Notes: generated by a model not told the origin, from the sequence alone. Shown: positions 15,378 to 22,967, counted from the stretch's first letter. The stretch is 64,000 nucleotides of DNA from a virus (IMGVR_UViG_3300028920_000061:17023-81022), one strand, 5' to 3'. Made by a program: numbers and translations.

Positions 15378-15617
15378 ATGCCACATTTCAGCGAAGAAGA
15401 AACGATTTCGATAATCAAACGTCTGATTGAGTTAGCAGAAATCAAGGAAGGGCGCCTCAAATCTAAGGAGTTGGCTACTTCACCCAACAACCGCTATGCG
15501 ACGGCGCTTGAGGTGTTGAATGAGTATGAAGAGGATGATTCATATTCTCCCAACGAACCGCCGTTTGAGATATGGCTCAAGTTGCGCCTAAATGCCGATG
15601 GCACTTCGCATAGCTAA
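15378..15617 (+). CDS. Hypothetical protein of the small-gene array, 79 aa
   Basis: Start at ATG 15378 after TTGGAGG; the frame is open back to 15297 but lacks a good start there. Its C-terminal half is similar to the 105-aa protein at 13379 (ALEV..E....W....LN), showing duplication within the array. Acidic, helical, unknown function. Confidence 0.55.
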   Translation: MPHFSEEETISIIKRLIELAEIKEGRLKSKELATSPNNRYATALEVLNEYEEDDSYSPNEPPFEIWLKLRLNADGTSHS

Positions 15618-15679
15618 ATCGTTATAGTCAATAAATTTGCCTTCTGATAGTATAGTCAGCTGGTAAGAAAGGAATTATT

Positions 15680-15832
15680 ATGCCATTGTATACAGTATCA
15701 GCAGATTGTCCAATCACGGAGTACGAAGCTGATGATGAAATGGGTGCTATCGAACAGTATTCTGAGAATTATCGTGTTAATTACAAGTTTTGTTCAGCAA
15801 CAAAGTGTGATGAACCCGCTGAAGAAGAATAA
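15680..15832 (+). CDS. Small acidic protein, 50 aa
   Basis: ATG 15680 after AAAGGAATT. Acidic (ending DEPAEEE) with three cysteines; begins with a short beta strand (MPLYTVSADC). Independent short gene in the array. Confidence 0.5.
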   Translation: MPLYTVSADCPITEYEADDEMGAIEQYSENYRVNYKFCSATKCDEPAEEE

Positions 15833-15937
15833 GGTGGGCAAATTTACAGCAACCAACAACCGTATGGTGTTCGTTTCACGAATGCGGGTATGCACTTCAC
15901 CATACTTTCCCGTTATAGGCTGTTTGAGGAGGCTTTT

Positions 15938-16204
15938 ATGGATATAGCAAATTTGACCCGATACACTATTGATTATGTTCCAGACTCTTGTGATGGTGAT
16001 TATGTTCAGCATAATGTAAGCAAGGATGGCGAGTATGTCAAATTTGAGGAAGCTATGGAAGCCTCCTCAAACAGCCTACAACAGCTAAAGGCTGAAATTT
16101 TAGCACTACGCAAAGATGGTGTAGTTGCAGACGATATGTATTGGATTGGTTGGAACATGGCCCTTGAACGTACTGCTGGTATGCTAAAACAATCAGCCGT
16201 TTAG
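15938..16204 (+). CDS. Hypothetical protein, 88 aa
   Basis: ATG 15938 after GAGGAGG; the open frame back to 15890 has no ribosome site. Central part KFEEAMEASSNSLQQLKAEILALRKDG suggests a coiled coil; the N-terminus is YTIDYVPDS. No known motif. Another member of the small-gene array. Confidence 0.55.
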   Translation: MDIANLTRYTIDYVPDSCDGDYVQHNVSKDGEYVKFEEAMEASSNSLQQLKAEILALRKDGVVADDMYWIGWNMALERTAGMLKQSAV

Positions 16205-16250
16205 CAAACATTGTCGGTAATCGGTTGTCAAATTATAGAAGGGCGGCAAA

Positions 16251-16562
16251 ATGAAGTTGAAAATGCACTCGTTTGATTTTGGTGAAAACACTCTGACATT
16301 TAGTATTCCCGCTGCTACTATGGAGTCCCATGCTTGGGGTAATGTCCCTGATGGTGTAGATGTAGACCTGTCCAAGGTGACTAATGACGTTGCCCTTGGG
16401 ACTAATGGAACAACCGACTCCGCTGGCGCTACCGACAACATCGCAAGGGACGAAATATTGCGCTGTATCACGTACATAGATAATTATTTATCGGCTGGCA
16501 ATATTGAATCGGCTCGCAAATGGTGCAACGAAGTACGCGCAATACTATCGCCCGTTGCGTAA
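16251..16562 (+). CDS. Hypothetical protein, 103 aa
   Basis: ATG 16251 after GAAGGGCGG. The N-terminal half is beta-rich, the middle Ser/Thr/Asn/Ala-rich (GTNGTTDSAGATDN), and the C-terminal 40 residues are a helical pair with WCNEVR. No membrane segment. Function unknown. A shared-loop hairpin overlaps its stop codon. Confidence 0.55.
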   Translation: MKLKMHSFDFGENTLTFSIPAATMESHAWGNVPDGVDVDLSKVTNDVALGTNGTTDSAGATDNIARDEILRCITYIDNYLSAGNIESARKWCNEVRAILSPVA

Positions 16563-16599
16563 CCGTTGCACGCCAGTTTTGATTTTGGAGATTTGTATT

Positions 16600-16782
16600 A
16601 TGTCAATATTGCCTAAACGTTGCAAATGTGGCAGATGGTCGTGGAGTATTCGGCGTAGAAGATTAAACACAGCCTACGTTGACGAGGAAAGAAATTATAT
16701 GTACTCGTGTCGCGAGTGCTATGAAGAGGCTTACGAATACTACGCCGAACGATGGGCGGATTATTATGCTAATTGCATGTAG
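16600..16782 (+). CDS. Small Cys4 zinc-binding-like protein, 60 aa
   Basis: ATG 16600 after TTTGGAG. CKCGRW and SCRECYEE give two Cys pairs for a zinc finger, separated by an Arg-rich stretch (SIRRRRLN). The C-terminus is Tyr/Trp-rich. Likely nucleic-acid or protein binding; function unknown. Confidence 0.55.
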   Translation: MSILPKRCKCGRWSWSIRRRRLNTAYVDEERNYMYSCRECYEEAYEYYAERWADYYANCM

Positions 16783-16823
16783 GAAGTGCAAAACCAGCAT
16801 GCAACAACAGCCGGAGGTAAAAA

Positions 16824-17066
16824 ATGCAAGAACAAAGAGAAAAAGCCCATTCGATATTACGCAAGGCATTCGATGAGGCTGGAATAGCAGATGGGTTTTA
16901 TTGTGGTGTTTTAATGGATGGAACTGATGTATCCGCGTACAGTGTCGGACGTGAGAATAAGGCAGAGTATTCTAACGTAGAGCGGTATCAACGCCTTCTC
17001 GGTGTTGTTGAATCGTGCAAATACTCATTATTGGTCAAAGCTCACGAAAAGCAGGAAAAATCATGA
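16824..17066 (+). CDS. Hypothetical protein, 80 aa
   Basis: CCGGAGG before ATG 16824. Helix, then a short beta-rich centre (GFYCGVLMDGTDVSAYSVG), then helix. Last gene of the small-gene array. No family recognised. Confidence 0.55.
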   Translation: MQEQREKAHSILRKAFDEAGIADGFYCGVLMDGTDVSAYSVGRENKAEYSNVERYQRLLGVVESCKYSLLVKAHEKQEKS

Positions 17067-17175
17067 AAGGTTTTGTCACCCCACAACAATGATGTTATTT
17101 TTTTTCACTTTGTGGAATAGTAATAATATACAGATCTTTTGAAATATCATATATTCTACAACAAAGGAGGAATTC

Positions 17176-17937
17176 ATGGCAAAGGTCCATGAAATTGTTG
17201 CTGTCGAGAAAGACGTGAAGGGCACATTCAATAAGATGCTGGGTGAAACTCGCATGACATTCCTGAAGGGTGAGCATTTCGATGAGCACCTGAAAGAATA
17301 CCAGCCGCTCAATGCTGACGATCGTGAACAGCTCGATGCCGAACACAAGCCCATGGCTGACACTGTCCCCAGCAAGTTGTCATATTTCATGGGGCATATG
17401 AAGAGAATGTTCGACTTGGTGATACAGAAAGAAGTATCCAATCTGGACGCCAAAGCTGATGTCACTGTTCAAACAGACAGTGGTGATGAAGTTGTTTTGT
17501 ACGAACAGGCTCCGGTTGCGGCTATTGTTCAGCTTACCAATCTGATGGAAAGCGTTCGGATTCAGGTTCTTTTGAATATCCCCACGCTTGATCCGGCAAG
17601 ATCCTGGGCATCCGACGGAAATCGTCAGGACGTGTTTGTCACCCCCGAAGTCAGACGCGCCAGAACCAAGAAGGTGCAGGTCCCTATCGAATTGTCGCCG
17701 GCTACAGACAGACACCCGGCGCAGGTTCAGCTTGTCACGGAAGATGTGACTACCGGCCACTGGGTGCAGAAGTACTGGTCCGGTAAGATATCTTCGGCTG
17801 ACAAGTCAATGATTCTGAAACGAACCGACGCCCTCATAGCAGGCCTCAAAAGAGCCAAGTCGAGGGCTAATGAGAGTGAGGCGAAGAAGGTTGCCATAGG
17901 CGATCGCTGCGCCAAATGGATTTTGACAGGAGAATAA
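17176..17937 (+). CDS. Conserved phage/bacterial hypothetical protein, 253 aa
   Basis: AAAGGAGGAATTC before ATG 17176. The opening MAKVHEIVAVEKDVKGTF resembles a widespread family of uncharacterised proteins that start with MAKLHEL.AVE (recalled, not searched). Soluble, mixed alpha/beta, rich in charged residues, with a higher GC content and better codon bias than the small-gene array, suggesting good expression. The upstream 110 bases hold AT-rich promoter-like sequence (GTGGAATAGTAATAATATAC near 17112). The gene is followed directly by the structured RNA with tRNA halves. Confidence 0.65.
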   Translation: MAKVHEIVAVEKDVKGTFNKMLGETRMTFLKGEHFDEHLKEYQPLNADDREQLDAEHKPMADTVPSKLSYFMGHMKRMFDLVIQKEVSNLDAKADVTVQTDSGDEVVLYEQAPVAAIVQLTNLMESVRIQVLLNIPTLDPARSWASDGNRQDVFVTPEVRRARTKKVQVPIELSPATDRHPAQVQLVTEDVTTGHWVQKYWSGKISSADKSMILKRTDALIAGLKRAKSRANESEAKKVAIGDRCAKWILTGE

Positions 17938-18097
17938 TCAATTGGACGTATACTGAATTCGGGCTGGGGGACCAAATGAACCCGGCCCCGTCATATTCAG
18001 ATTCATGTTGATGGGAGTAGTTTTTACGAAACCGCTCATGTTATTGCGTCCTATGTTCAGGTTTATAACCTCAAAAACTTTTGATGCCGACACTAAC

Positions 18098-18198
18098 ACC
18101 TGTAACGAGAGTTCAAATCTCTCCCCGCCATCCAGAAATCAAAAATCATTTTTGGTTTCTCGATGGCGGGTAGTCCAGTGGTAAGACACAGGCATGAT
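18098..18198 (+). tRNA. Candidate circularly permuted tRNA gene (3' half before 5' half)
   Basis: 3' half, 18098-18134: anticodon-stem strand ACCTG, variable loop TAAC, T arm GAGAG-TTCAAAT-CTCTC, acceptor CCCGCCA, T73, encoded CCA. 5' half, 18164-18198: acceptor TGGCGGG (pairs 7/7), T8 A9, D arm GTCC-AGTGGTA-AGAC, A26, CAGGC (four of five anticodon-stem pairs), A32, U33. G15 and C48 fit a Levitt pair. A 29-nt linker (18135-18163) continues the acceptor helix as a hairpin. Placed in normal order the pieces give a standard class I tRNA, but the junction falls in the anticodon loop, so the anticodon is uncertain (CUA, GUA, GAA or GAU by where the halves join). How the halves are joined is unknown. 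Confidence 0.6.
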
Positions 18199-18285
18199 GT
18201 TTATGCTCGGTACGTCGATAGTCAAGAGGTGAAAAAAAATTCGTAATGAATACCAACACTTGAACTGTTGATTTATTCAATAAGT

Positions 18286-18322
18286 GGCGGGGTGGCAGGA
18301 TACGTCTGCCCCGCCTTTTTTT
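18286..18322 (+). terminator. Terminator of the structured RNA
   Basis: GGCGGGG..GCAG / CTGC..CCCGCC stem followed by seven T. Marks the 3' end of the ncRNA transcript. Confidence 0.9.
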
Positions 18323-18347
18323 ATTTTGGTTACAACATTTTTTTAGC

Positions 18348-18425
18348 CGTTAGACTAACGGAAAATCTGGTATAACTATAATAGGCAAGAGAATTCACTC
18401 TTGTCTATTTCCGTCGGAGGAAATA
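18348..18425 (+). promoter_or_regulatory. Promoter plus stem-loop leader, copy 1
   Basis: CCGTTAG, then TGGTATAAC (-10 region 18371-18376) and TATAATAG (18377-18384), then a stem-loop (GGCAAGAG / CTCTTGTC, loop AATTCA), then TATTTCCGTCGGAGGAA with the ribosome binding site. Nearly identical to the leader at 18811. The one stem difference (G-U for A-U) keeps pairing, so the leader RNA structure appears to be conserved. Confidence 0.75.
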
Positions 18426-18734
18426 ATGGTAGCCCTTATCACAAAAACAATAAAATACGAATGCCACATTTATGAAGAGTCTGATGACGCGGCTGAAGAA
18501 TTAGTTAAGATGGTTGATGAATGTCAACCTCATATTATTAAAATCCCCAAAGATATTGAAAAGTTTGCTAATGATTATAATATTTTTATTATATACAAAC
18601 TTCCCGGGGAAGGAAATCCAACTATAAAAGAATTTCTGTCAAAACCTGATGAATTTCGGCGATTTGAATGGCATGATACCATTCATGAGATGGGGCTTCG
18701 TAATCGCTTAAAAAATGGCGTTGGGGAATCGTAA
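18426..18734 (+). CDS. Hypothetical protein, 102 aa
   Basis: Strong CGGAGGA site before ATG 18426. Soluble, acidic, mixed alpha/beta (YECHIYEESDDAAEELVKMV..). No motif recognised. It has its own promoter-leader and a terminator, so it is a monocistronic unit. The duplicated leader suggests regulation together with the next small gene. Confidence 0.65.
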   Translation: MVALITKTIKYECHIYEESDDAAEELVKMVDECQPHIIKIPKDIEKFANDYNIFIIYKLPGEGNPTIKEFLSKPDEFRRFEWHDTIHEMGLRNRLKNGVGES

Positions 18735-18766
18735 ATCCCCCGGTCCGAAAGGCCCGTTAACCGGCT

Positions 18767-18808
18767 GCCCTCCACAGATACTGACATATCTGTGAAGGGC
18801 TTTTTTTT
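18767..18808 (+). terminator. Intrinsic terminator
   Basis: GCCCT.CACAGATA / TATCTGTG.AGGGC with eight T. Ends the 102-aa gene transcript just before promoter copy 2. Confidence 0.9.
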
Positions 18809-18810
18809 AC

Positions 18811-18892
18811 CCGTTAGAATAGAAGAAAATATGGTATAACTATAATAGACAAGAGAATTCGCTCTTGTCTATTTCCGTCGGAGGAATTCATT
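18811..18892 (+). promoter_or_regulatory. Promoter plus stem-loop leader, copy 2
   Basis: CCGTTAG, ATGGTATAAC (18831-18840), TATAATAG, then a perfect 8-bp stem GACAAGAG / CTCTTGTC (18848-18869) and CCGTCGGAGGAA. A direct repeat of 18348-18425. Confidence 0.75.
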
Positions 18893-19057
18893 ATGTCACA
18901 ATATTTTTATAACCAATTCTATTTTAATGCGCAATTTCTTCCACATCTTCTAATAGATGATTATGTAGACGGTGGTAGCAGACGAAAGAGGAAAACCGAC
19001 CCAGTCGATATGGCTGACAAATTCATCGCGAGAATGGAGATTGACTGGAGGGAATGA
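18893..19057 (+). CDS. Small hypothetical protein, 54 aa
   Basis: ATG 18893 behind the strong duplicated leader. The N-terminus is aromatic (QYFYNQFYFNAQF), the centre basic (GGSRRKRKTD). Too short for a family call, but the conserved promoter-leader makes expression likely. Confidence 0.6.
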   Translation: MSQYFYNQFYFNAQFLPHLLIDDYVDGGSRRKRKTDPVDMADKFIARMEIDWRE

Positions 19058-19101
19058 TTTCTCTCCTTTTTATCCATCAGGTTGGCAAACCCTTTGCCCA
19101 T

Positions 19102-19133
19102 AAAAAACCCCTCCCGAGGGAAAACGGGAGGGG
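19102..19133 (-). terminator. Terminator of the minus-strand structural operon
   Basis: Stem CCCCTCCCG / CGGGAGGGG; on the minus strand it is followed by six T (19107-19102). It lies 55 bases beyond the portal stop, between converging transcripts. Confidence 0.85.
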
Positions 19134-19188
19134 CCGGAGGTCGCACCTCAAGAAGAATAGAAAAGGTGCGTGGCCAGCAACAGGCTGG

Positions 19189-21261
19189 TTAAATCTGCGA
19201 ACTCACTTTCGACCCAGGCGGTCGCTGTTCAGGAAGAGCTGCAATATCAACTCCAGCTTCCGCCGGACCTGGCGGCTCTTCTCCATACGTGTCCCCCTGA
19301 GTTGTTGAAGGTATCTGCCCAGGTGTGTATTTCTGGACAGTCTCCATATCTGGTTTTGTATCTGCAAGAATAACATTCATCTCCTTCAGGTTCGAATAGA
19401 CCTCCTGATAGAGAGATGGCATGGAATTCTTCATGGCAAGCATTCTAATCTTGAATTCTTCAGGATTAATATCAGCAAGTCTTGCAAATCGCTGTGTAAT
19501 AATCATTATCAGGTTCGGAACTGAGATTTTGCCCGGATCCATACCTCTCTGCTGACTAAGTGCGGCAGTTTCCTGCGCAACCCCTTCAGCGTTCATCATT
19601 CTCTGCTCTTCAATCTGCTGCTCACGAGTAGCCTGATACTCTCGCTCGTTTTGTTCCATACGGCTACGATTGGCAAGCTCAGCATCAGCAGCATACATCG
19701 CATTTACAACTGTGGCACCACCAGCAGCCTCAGCCTCACCTTCAGCGGCTTTGACCTTCATTTCAATCATTCTCTTGAGTTCCTGCTCTTTGAGATTGTA
19801 TTCTTTCTCAGGATCAAGACCAAGCTCTTTTTGCATGGATGTACGGGAAATAAGCGATGTCGCCGGGTCATCCCCTGCGTTTCTCATCATCATTTCCTTC
19901 TTCTGAAGATCGTCAGCCATTTTGAAGTCTGACATTTTGATATCAATTGTCGGTATACTGAAATAGGCTGAAGTCTTATTCTTCACCCAGTCTATAAACT
20001 CGATCATATCATTACGATGATTGAGAAACGTGTTCTCAACAACACGCAGGGATACGTTACTTCCAGACCATGATGCTCCACCACGAATAATTTCAGGTAT
20101 CATCCCAACACCGGTAATGATATCATCTTCAACGAATTTCAACTCTTGAGAAATCAAAAGTAGTTTTGCATCGCCGCTGAAATTTTGCATTCCAAGAGGT
20201 AACGGTACGATTGACACGTAGTTCGGGTCTGCTCTCCACTTTCGTATCTCATCCTCGACTTTGGTTCTCCAGCTACCAAGGTTCATTATGGCATGAGGAC
20301 TGACATCGCCTTGAGACATTGGAAACAGAATTCGAAGAGGCACGATATGATCAAACGCAATCATCTCGTTGCCCTTCTTAAGAACCCTGACGTGGAATAT
20401 GTCTTTCAAAACAGGCATAACCGCGGGTATTCCCCAACCTCTCTGACCGGGTATGAGATATTGGGGCCCTGGGCGCTTGAGGTGATACACGTTGTCTGAA
20501 AGAAGCTTCAGCTGCTTACGCTTCTGAACCGCTTCAATAACTTCAAGCCTGAGAGTGCTGACAATATCCATATCCCCCTGACGAACCGCTGTAGCAATAG
20601 ATGGCGGTATAGTATAGTAATAGAAATGGTCGTCAGAAATGGGATTGTATTTAATGTCAATAAATGTGAGATCCCAGGAAATGATAGACATCTTGGACAT
20701 CTCTCGACTGTTCACATCACGGGCTTCCATTACCCCGTTGTATCCACAGTCTTTTTTGATGCACTTCGCGACAAACTTGAAATTCTTGAAAGAAGCGTTG
20801 AGACCTTCCGCCGTATGCTCTTCATTGCATTTTGGGCATTTCAGCATGCGTTTGAACGGATAGTGAATTGACATTATCGAATTGCCATAAGCGTAATAAT
20901 CCATTCCACACTGTTTGAGAACGCGAGTCATTTTCATATGATCTTCAAACAGTTTTTTCCACTTATCGACAGTCTTGTCATTTTCCAGATTAGCCGGCTT
21001 TTCCTCATCACCATATATGAGGTCGGTGATGGGATATTCAGACATCTTATTGACGCATTGTGATATCAGACCATCGCCAAGAACAAAAGAAGCAATAAAT
21101 GATATGAGACTCTTGATGGTCTTAGGAAGGAACGTGGATGTCATATCAAGAAACGGGCTATCGTACTTGATAGAACCACGATGAAACGTAACCGGCGTAG
21201 TGGTAGAAGTACTTGTACTGGTGGCCGCGGTAACCAGCCCCTGTCCTGACAAATCAGCCAT
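19189..21261 (-). CDS. Portal protein, 690 aa, with embedded zinc ribbon
   Basis: Size and overall pattern fit a tailed-phage portal: N-terminal membrane-like helix region (FLPKTIKSLISFIASFVLGDG), a long mixed alpha/beta core with GNSIMSIHYPF and DLTFIDIKYNPISDDHFYYY segments, a long stem helix region, and a Glu/Gln-rich C-terminal coiled coil (about 490-580) then a Pro-rich tail. The portal ring is the vertex for DNA packaging and tail attachment. Unusual is a four-cysteine ribbon (CPKC...CIKKDC, about residues 139-171) inserted in the N-terminal half. It is the last gene of the minus-strand operon; terminase and capsid genes are not in the window. Confidence 0.7.
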   Translation of the reverse strand: MADLSGQGLVTAATSTSTSTTTPVTFHRGSIKYDSPFLDMTSTFLPKTIKSLISFIASFVLGDGLISQCVNKMSEYPITDLIYGDEEKPANLENDKTVDKWKKLFEDHMKMTRVLKQCGMDYYAYGNSIMSIHYPFKRMLKCPKCNEEHTAEGLNASFKNFKFVAKCIKKDCGYNGVMEARDVNSREMSKMSIISWDLTFIDIKYNPISDDHFYYYTIPPSIATAVRQGDMDIVSTLRLEVIEAVQKRKQLKLLSDNVYHLKRPGPQYLIPGQRGWGIPAVMPVLKDIFHVRVLKKGNEMIAFDHIVPLRILFPMSQGDVSPHAIMNLGSWRTKVEDEIRKWRADPNYVSIVPLPLGMQNFSGDAKLLLISQELKFVEDDIITGVGMIPEIIRGGASWSGSNVSLRVVENTFLNHRNDMIEFIDWVKNKTSAYFSIPTIDIKMSDFKMADDLQKKEMMMRNAGDDPATSLISRTSMQKELGLDPEKEYNLKEQELKRMIEMKVKAAEGEAEAAGGATVVNAMYAADAELANRSRMEQNEREYQATREQQIEEQRMMNAEGVAQETAALSQQRGMDPGKISVPNLIMIITQRFARLADINPEEFKIRMLAMKNSMPSLYQEVYSNLKEMNVILADTKPDMETVQKYTPGQIPSTTQGDTYGEEPPGPAEAGVDIAALPEQRPPGSKVSSQI

Positions 21262-21273
21262 TATGTCTACTTT

Positions 21274-22020
21274 CTATTCAAAGTATGTTAAAGCCGCTGC
21301 TTCTGCATTTACAAGCCGCTTGGCTTGAATATCAACCATTTCTTCTTTTATCACAGTATCTTTTTCAGTTACAATCTCATTGTATCGCTTTAGTATCTTC
21401 AGCCAGTTCTTTTTCGTTTCTTCAGAAACAAGTTTGGACATTCTTTTTTTAATCAGAAGTAAAATTGATGGTGGCGGAATATACAGCCCATCATCAATCA
21501 AAGCTATGCTGGCATATTTGAGAACATCATCACCAAAAAAACCTTCACGGTCAGGTCTGATATGAATCATTGCCTTGAAAGTATTGATAACCATTCCAGG
21601 AGATGGTTTTCTCAACATCTCAAAATCGGCTATAGCCCCGGCAAATGACAGAGCTATTTGATTGAACTCGAACCAGTCATGAAATGCCCGGTCGCTCTGA
21701 CAGAGGTGCCTGATAGCCTGAATCTTGTCACGGTTCACATCCTCGAGAGCGACGCCGTATTTGATGAACAACATCTTCTCAATCGTTTCCCATTCCCATT
21801 CCCACCAGTCAGTACCAAGCGCTTTATTGAGAAAATCATAGACTTTGATTACTGACGCCTTCTCGTTATTGAGAACGGTATTAAGCTGTATCACATCTCT
21901 TTTTTTAGCCGTCAAGTGAGACTTTTGAAAATCAGAAATCTCCCGACGGACAGATTCGATGTCTTCAGGAGTTCCGCCCATGTAGGCGTTCATGAGACGC
22001 TGTGAGAGTTGTGATGGCAC
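21274..22020 (-). CDS. Hypothetical protein, 248 aa
   Basis: Lies 12 bases upstream of the portal in the operon. Almost wholly alpha-helical, charged, with WWEWEWE near residue 75 and a Lys/Glu-rich C-terminus. No motif recognised. Position beside the portal suggests a structural, packaging or scaffolding role, but this is position only. Confidence 0.6.
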   Translation of the reverse strand: MPSQLSQRLMNAYMGGTPEDIESVRREISDFQKSHLTAKKRDVIQLNTVLNNEKASVIKVYDFLNKALGTDWWEWEWETIEKMLFIKYGVALEDVNRDKIQAIRHLCQSDRAFHDWFEFNQIALSFAGAIADFEMLRKPSPGMVINTFKAMIHIRPDREGFFGDDVLKYASIALIDDGLYIPPPSILLLIKKRMSKLVSEETKKNWLKILKRYNEIVTEKDTVIKEEMVDIQAKRLVNAEAAALTYFE

Positions 22021-22074
22021 TTAATGATCCTTTTCACCTGCCACGCTTTTTTCCGGTGCTTTTGAATAAATGAT

Positions 22075-22653
22075 TCACGTTATTGCTCTCTTTAATAGAT
22101 AGGACCCATTAATAAACTCTATAATATCTTTTTGCAAAAGTGAAACAATTAATTTTTCTATGGAATGATGCCCTTTTATATGATCGCTTTCATTTTTATA
22201 TAACCAAAGATTTTCAATGTTATTATTTTCTTTATTCAAATCAATGTGATGCACTGTCTCATTTGAACTTAATTGTCTTCCAATTTTTTGTTCAATTAAA
22301 TATCGATGTATGTATATTCTTCTTCCTTTTGACGTTACCAGTTGTGGTCGCCATTTTTTAAATTTATTAGAACTTTTTTTTCGACCTTTCTTTTTTTTAC
22401 CCCTATTAAATTCAATACCACATTCAAAAGAACAAAATTTCTTTTTTTTCCATTTTTCAATTTGAAAAATCACCCTACACTGTGGGCATTTTCTCGATTC
22501 ATAAAATACGTGCCTAGGTTTTAACCCACATTTTATAGAACAAAATTTTTGCTTATTCCATTTTTGAGTAAAAAATGTTTTTTTACAACTTGGACAAACC
22601 CTTTGATCGTTTTTATACGATCCATATTTTGCTACAGATTCTTTTGTTGGCAT
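22075..22653 (-). CDS. HNH endonuclease (homing-type), 192 aa
   Basis: Start taken at 22653 because AAGGAGG precedes it; the frame is open to 22683. Two N-terminal zinc fingers (CPSCKK..FCSIKC; CPQCRV..FCSFEC) precede a very basic linker (RGKKKKGRKKSS) and an HNH core: ETVHHIDLNKENNNIENL then HIKGHHS. Typical free-standing HNH homing endonuclease of phages. It is strikingly more AT-rich and Lys-rich than its neighbours, a sign of recent insertion between structural genes. Confidence 0.9.
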   Translation of the reverse strand: MPTKESVAKYGSYKNDQRVCPSCKKTFFTQKWNKQKFCSIKCGLKPRHVFYESRKCPQCRVIFQIEKWKKKKFCSFECGIEFNRGKKKKGRKKSSNKFKKWRPQLVTSKGRRIYIHRYLIEQKIGRQLSSNETVHHIDLNKENNNIENLWLYKNESDHIKGHHSIEKLIVSLLQKDIIEFINGSYLLKRAIT

Positions 22654-22712
22654 AACATCATCCTCCTTGACAACATTATACATCCAAGGTAATGGTTAAG
22701 GCAAAGGAAAAT

Positions 22713-22967
22713 CTAATTTGTTCTATTACGACCTTGACCAGACCCTTTTCCTTCTCCGCCACCAGGACCGTCAGCTTCGCACTCTTCTTCATTCTTGTTG
22801 CGACGCATACCACCCGGCATTCCTTTGCCTTTACCGGCTCCGCTTTTGAGACCACGGCCCAGGCGAGCCATACGAGAAACGACTTCATCATCGCTTTCGG
22901 CAAGCTTGTTCATTTCATCCTCGAATGCTGCCTGCCGAACCTCTTCCAATAAGGCTTGCTTGTTCAT
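22713..22967 (-). CDS. Small Gly-rich protein, 84 aa
   Basis: GGGAAGG before ATG 22967, overlapping the stop of the gene upstream. Helical N-terminus (ALLEEVRQAAFEDEMNKLAES) then a Gly/Lys/Arg-rich disordered tail (SGAGKGKGMPGG). Possibly a minor virion or nucleic-acid-binding protein. Unknown. Confidence 0.6.
   Translation of the reverse strand: MNKQALLEEVRQAAFEDEMNKLAESDDEVVSRMARLGRGLKSGAGKGKGMPGGMRRNKNEEECEADGPGGGEGKGSGQGRNRTN

Larger units (their letters stand above)
13327..16573 (+). repeat. Family of short intergenic hairpins with a shared loop
   Basis: Junctions between the small genes carry short inverted repeats around a conserved loop. At 13327-13343 the stem is GCCGA/TCGGC with loop ACCGTTG; at 13972-13990 GGCC/GGCC; at 14633-14652 TGCG/CGCA; at 16557-16573 GCGT/ACGC around AACCGTTGC. 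Stems differ but keep pairing, while the loop stays near A(A/T)C(C/A)GTTG. Less regular relatives lie near 14301 (ATCGTTGTAGG), 13704 (AACGTTGT) and 16206 (AACATTGTCGG). Three copies are followed by TGAACCATAWTG and the next ribosome binding site. Confidence 0.5.
17944..18322 (+). ncRNA. Structured non-coding RNA containing inverted-order tRNA halves
   Basis: No credible ORF. The 5' part folds into a stem CTGAAT (17953) / ATTCAG (17995) enclosing GGGCTGGG (17961) / CCCGGCCC (17981), followed by a small hairpin AGGTT-TAT-AACCT near 18060. The centre (18098-18198) holds the two tRNA halves. The 3' part has a CACTTGAA / TTC..AAGTG hairpin and ends in an intrinsic terminator. Flanks on opposite sides of the tRNA halves are complementary: TGCCGA (18085-18090) with TCGGTA (18207-18212), and TTACGAA (18024-18030) with TTCGTAA (18240-18246). 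This is what a permuted intron-exon arrangement would require. I could not place the conserved group I core. Confidence 0.55.

Noticed and set aside
13327-16573. Integron attC sites
   Set aside because: Loop is AACCGTTG and spacing too short; no GTTRRRY/RYYYAAC pairs in the right layout and no integrase in the window.
17944-18322. Ordinary intron-containing tRNA, or conventional group I intron
   Set aside because: The halves are in reversed order, no base G precedes a sensible 3' junction, and no U-G pair marks the 5' junction. Conserved P7 motifs were not found.
17944-18322. Two-piece (permuted) tmRNA
   Set aside because: The 5' half has a true D arm and lacks the GGATTCGAC element; a full one-piece tmRNA already exists at 7140.
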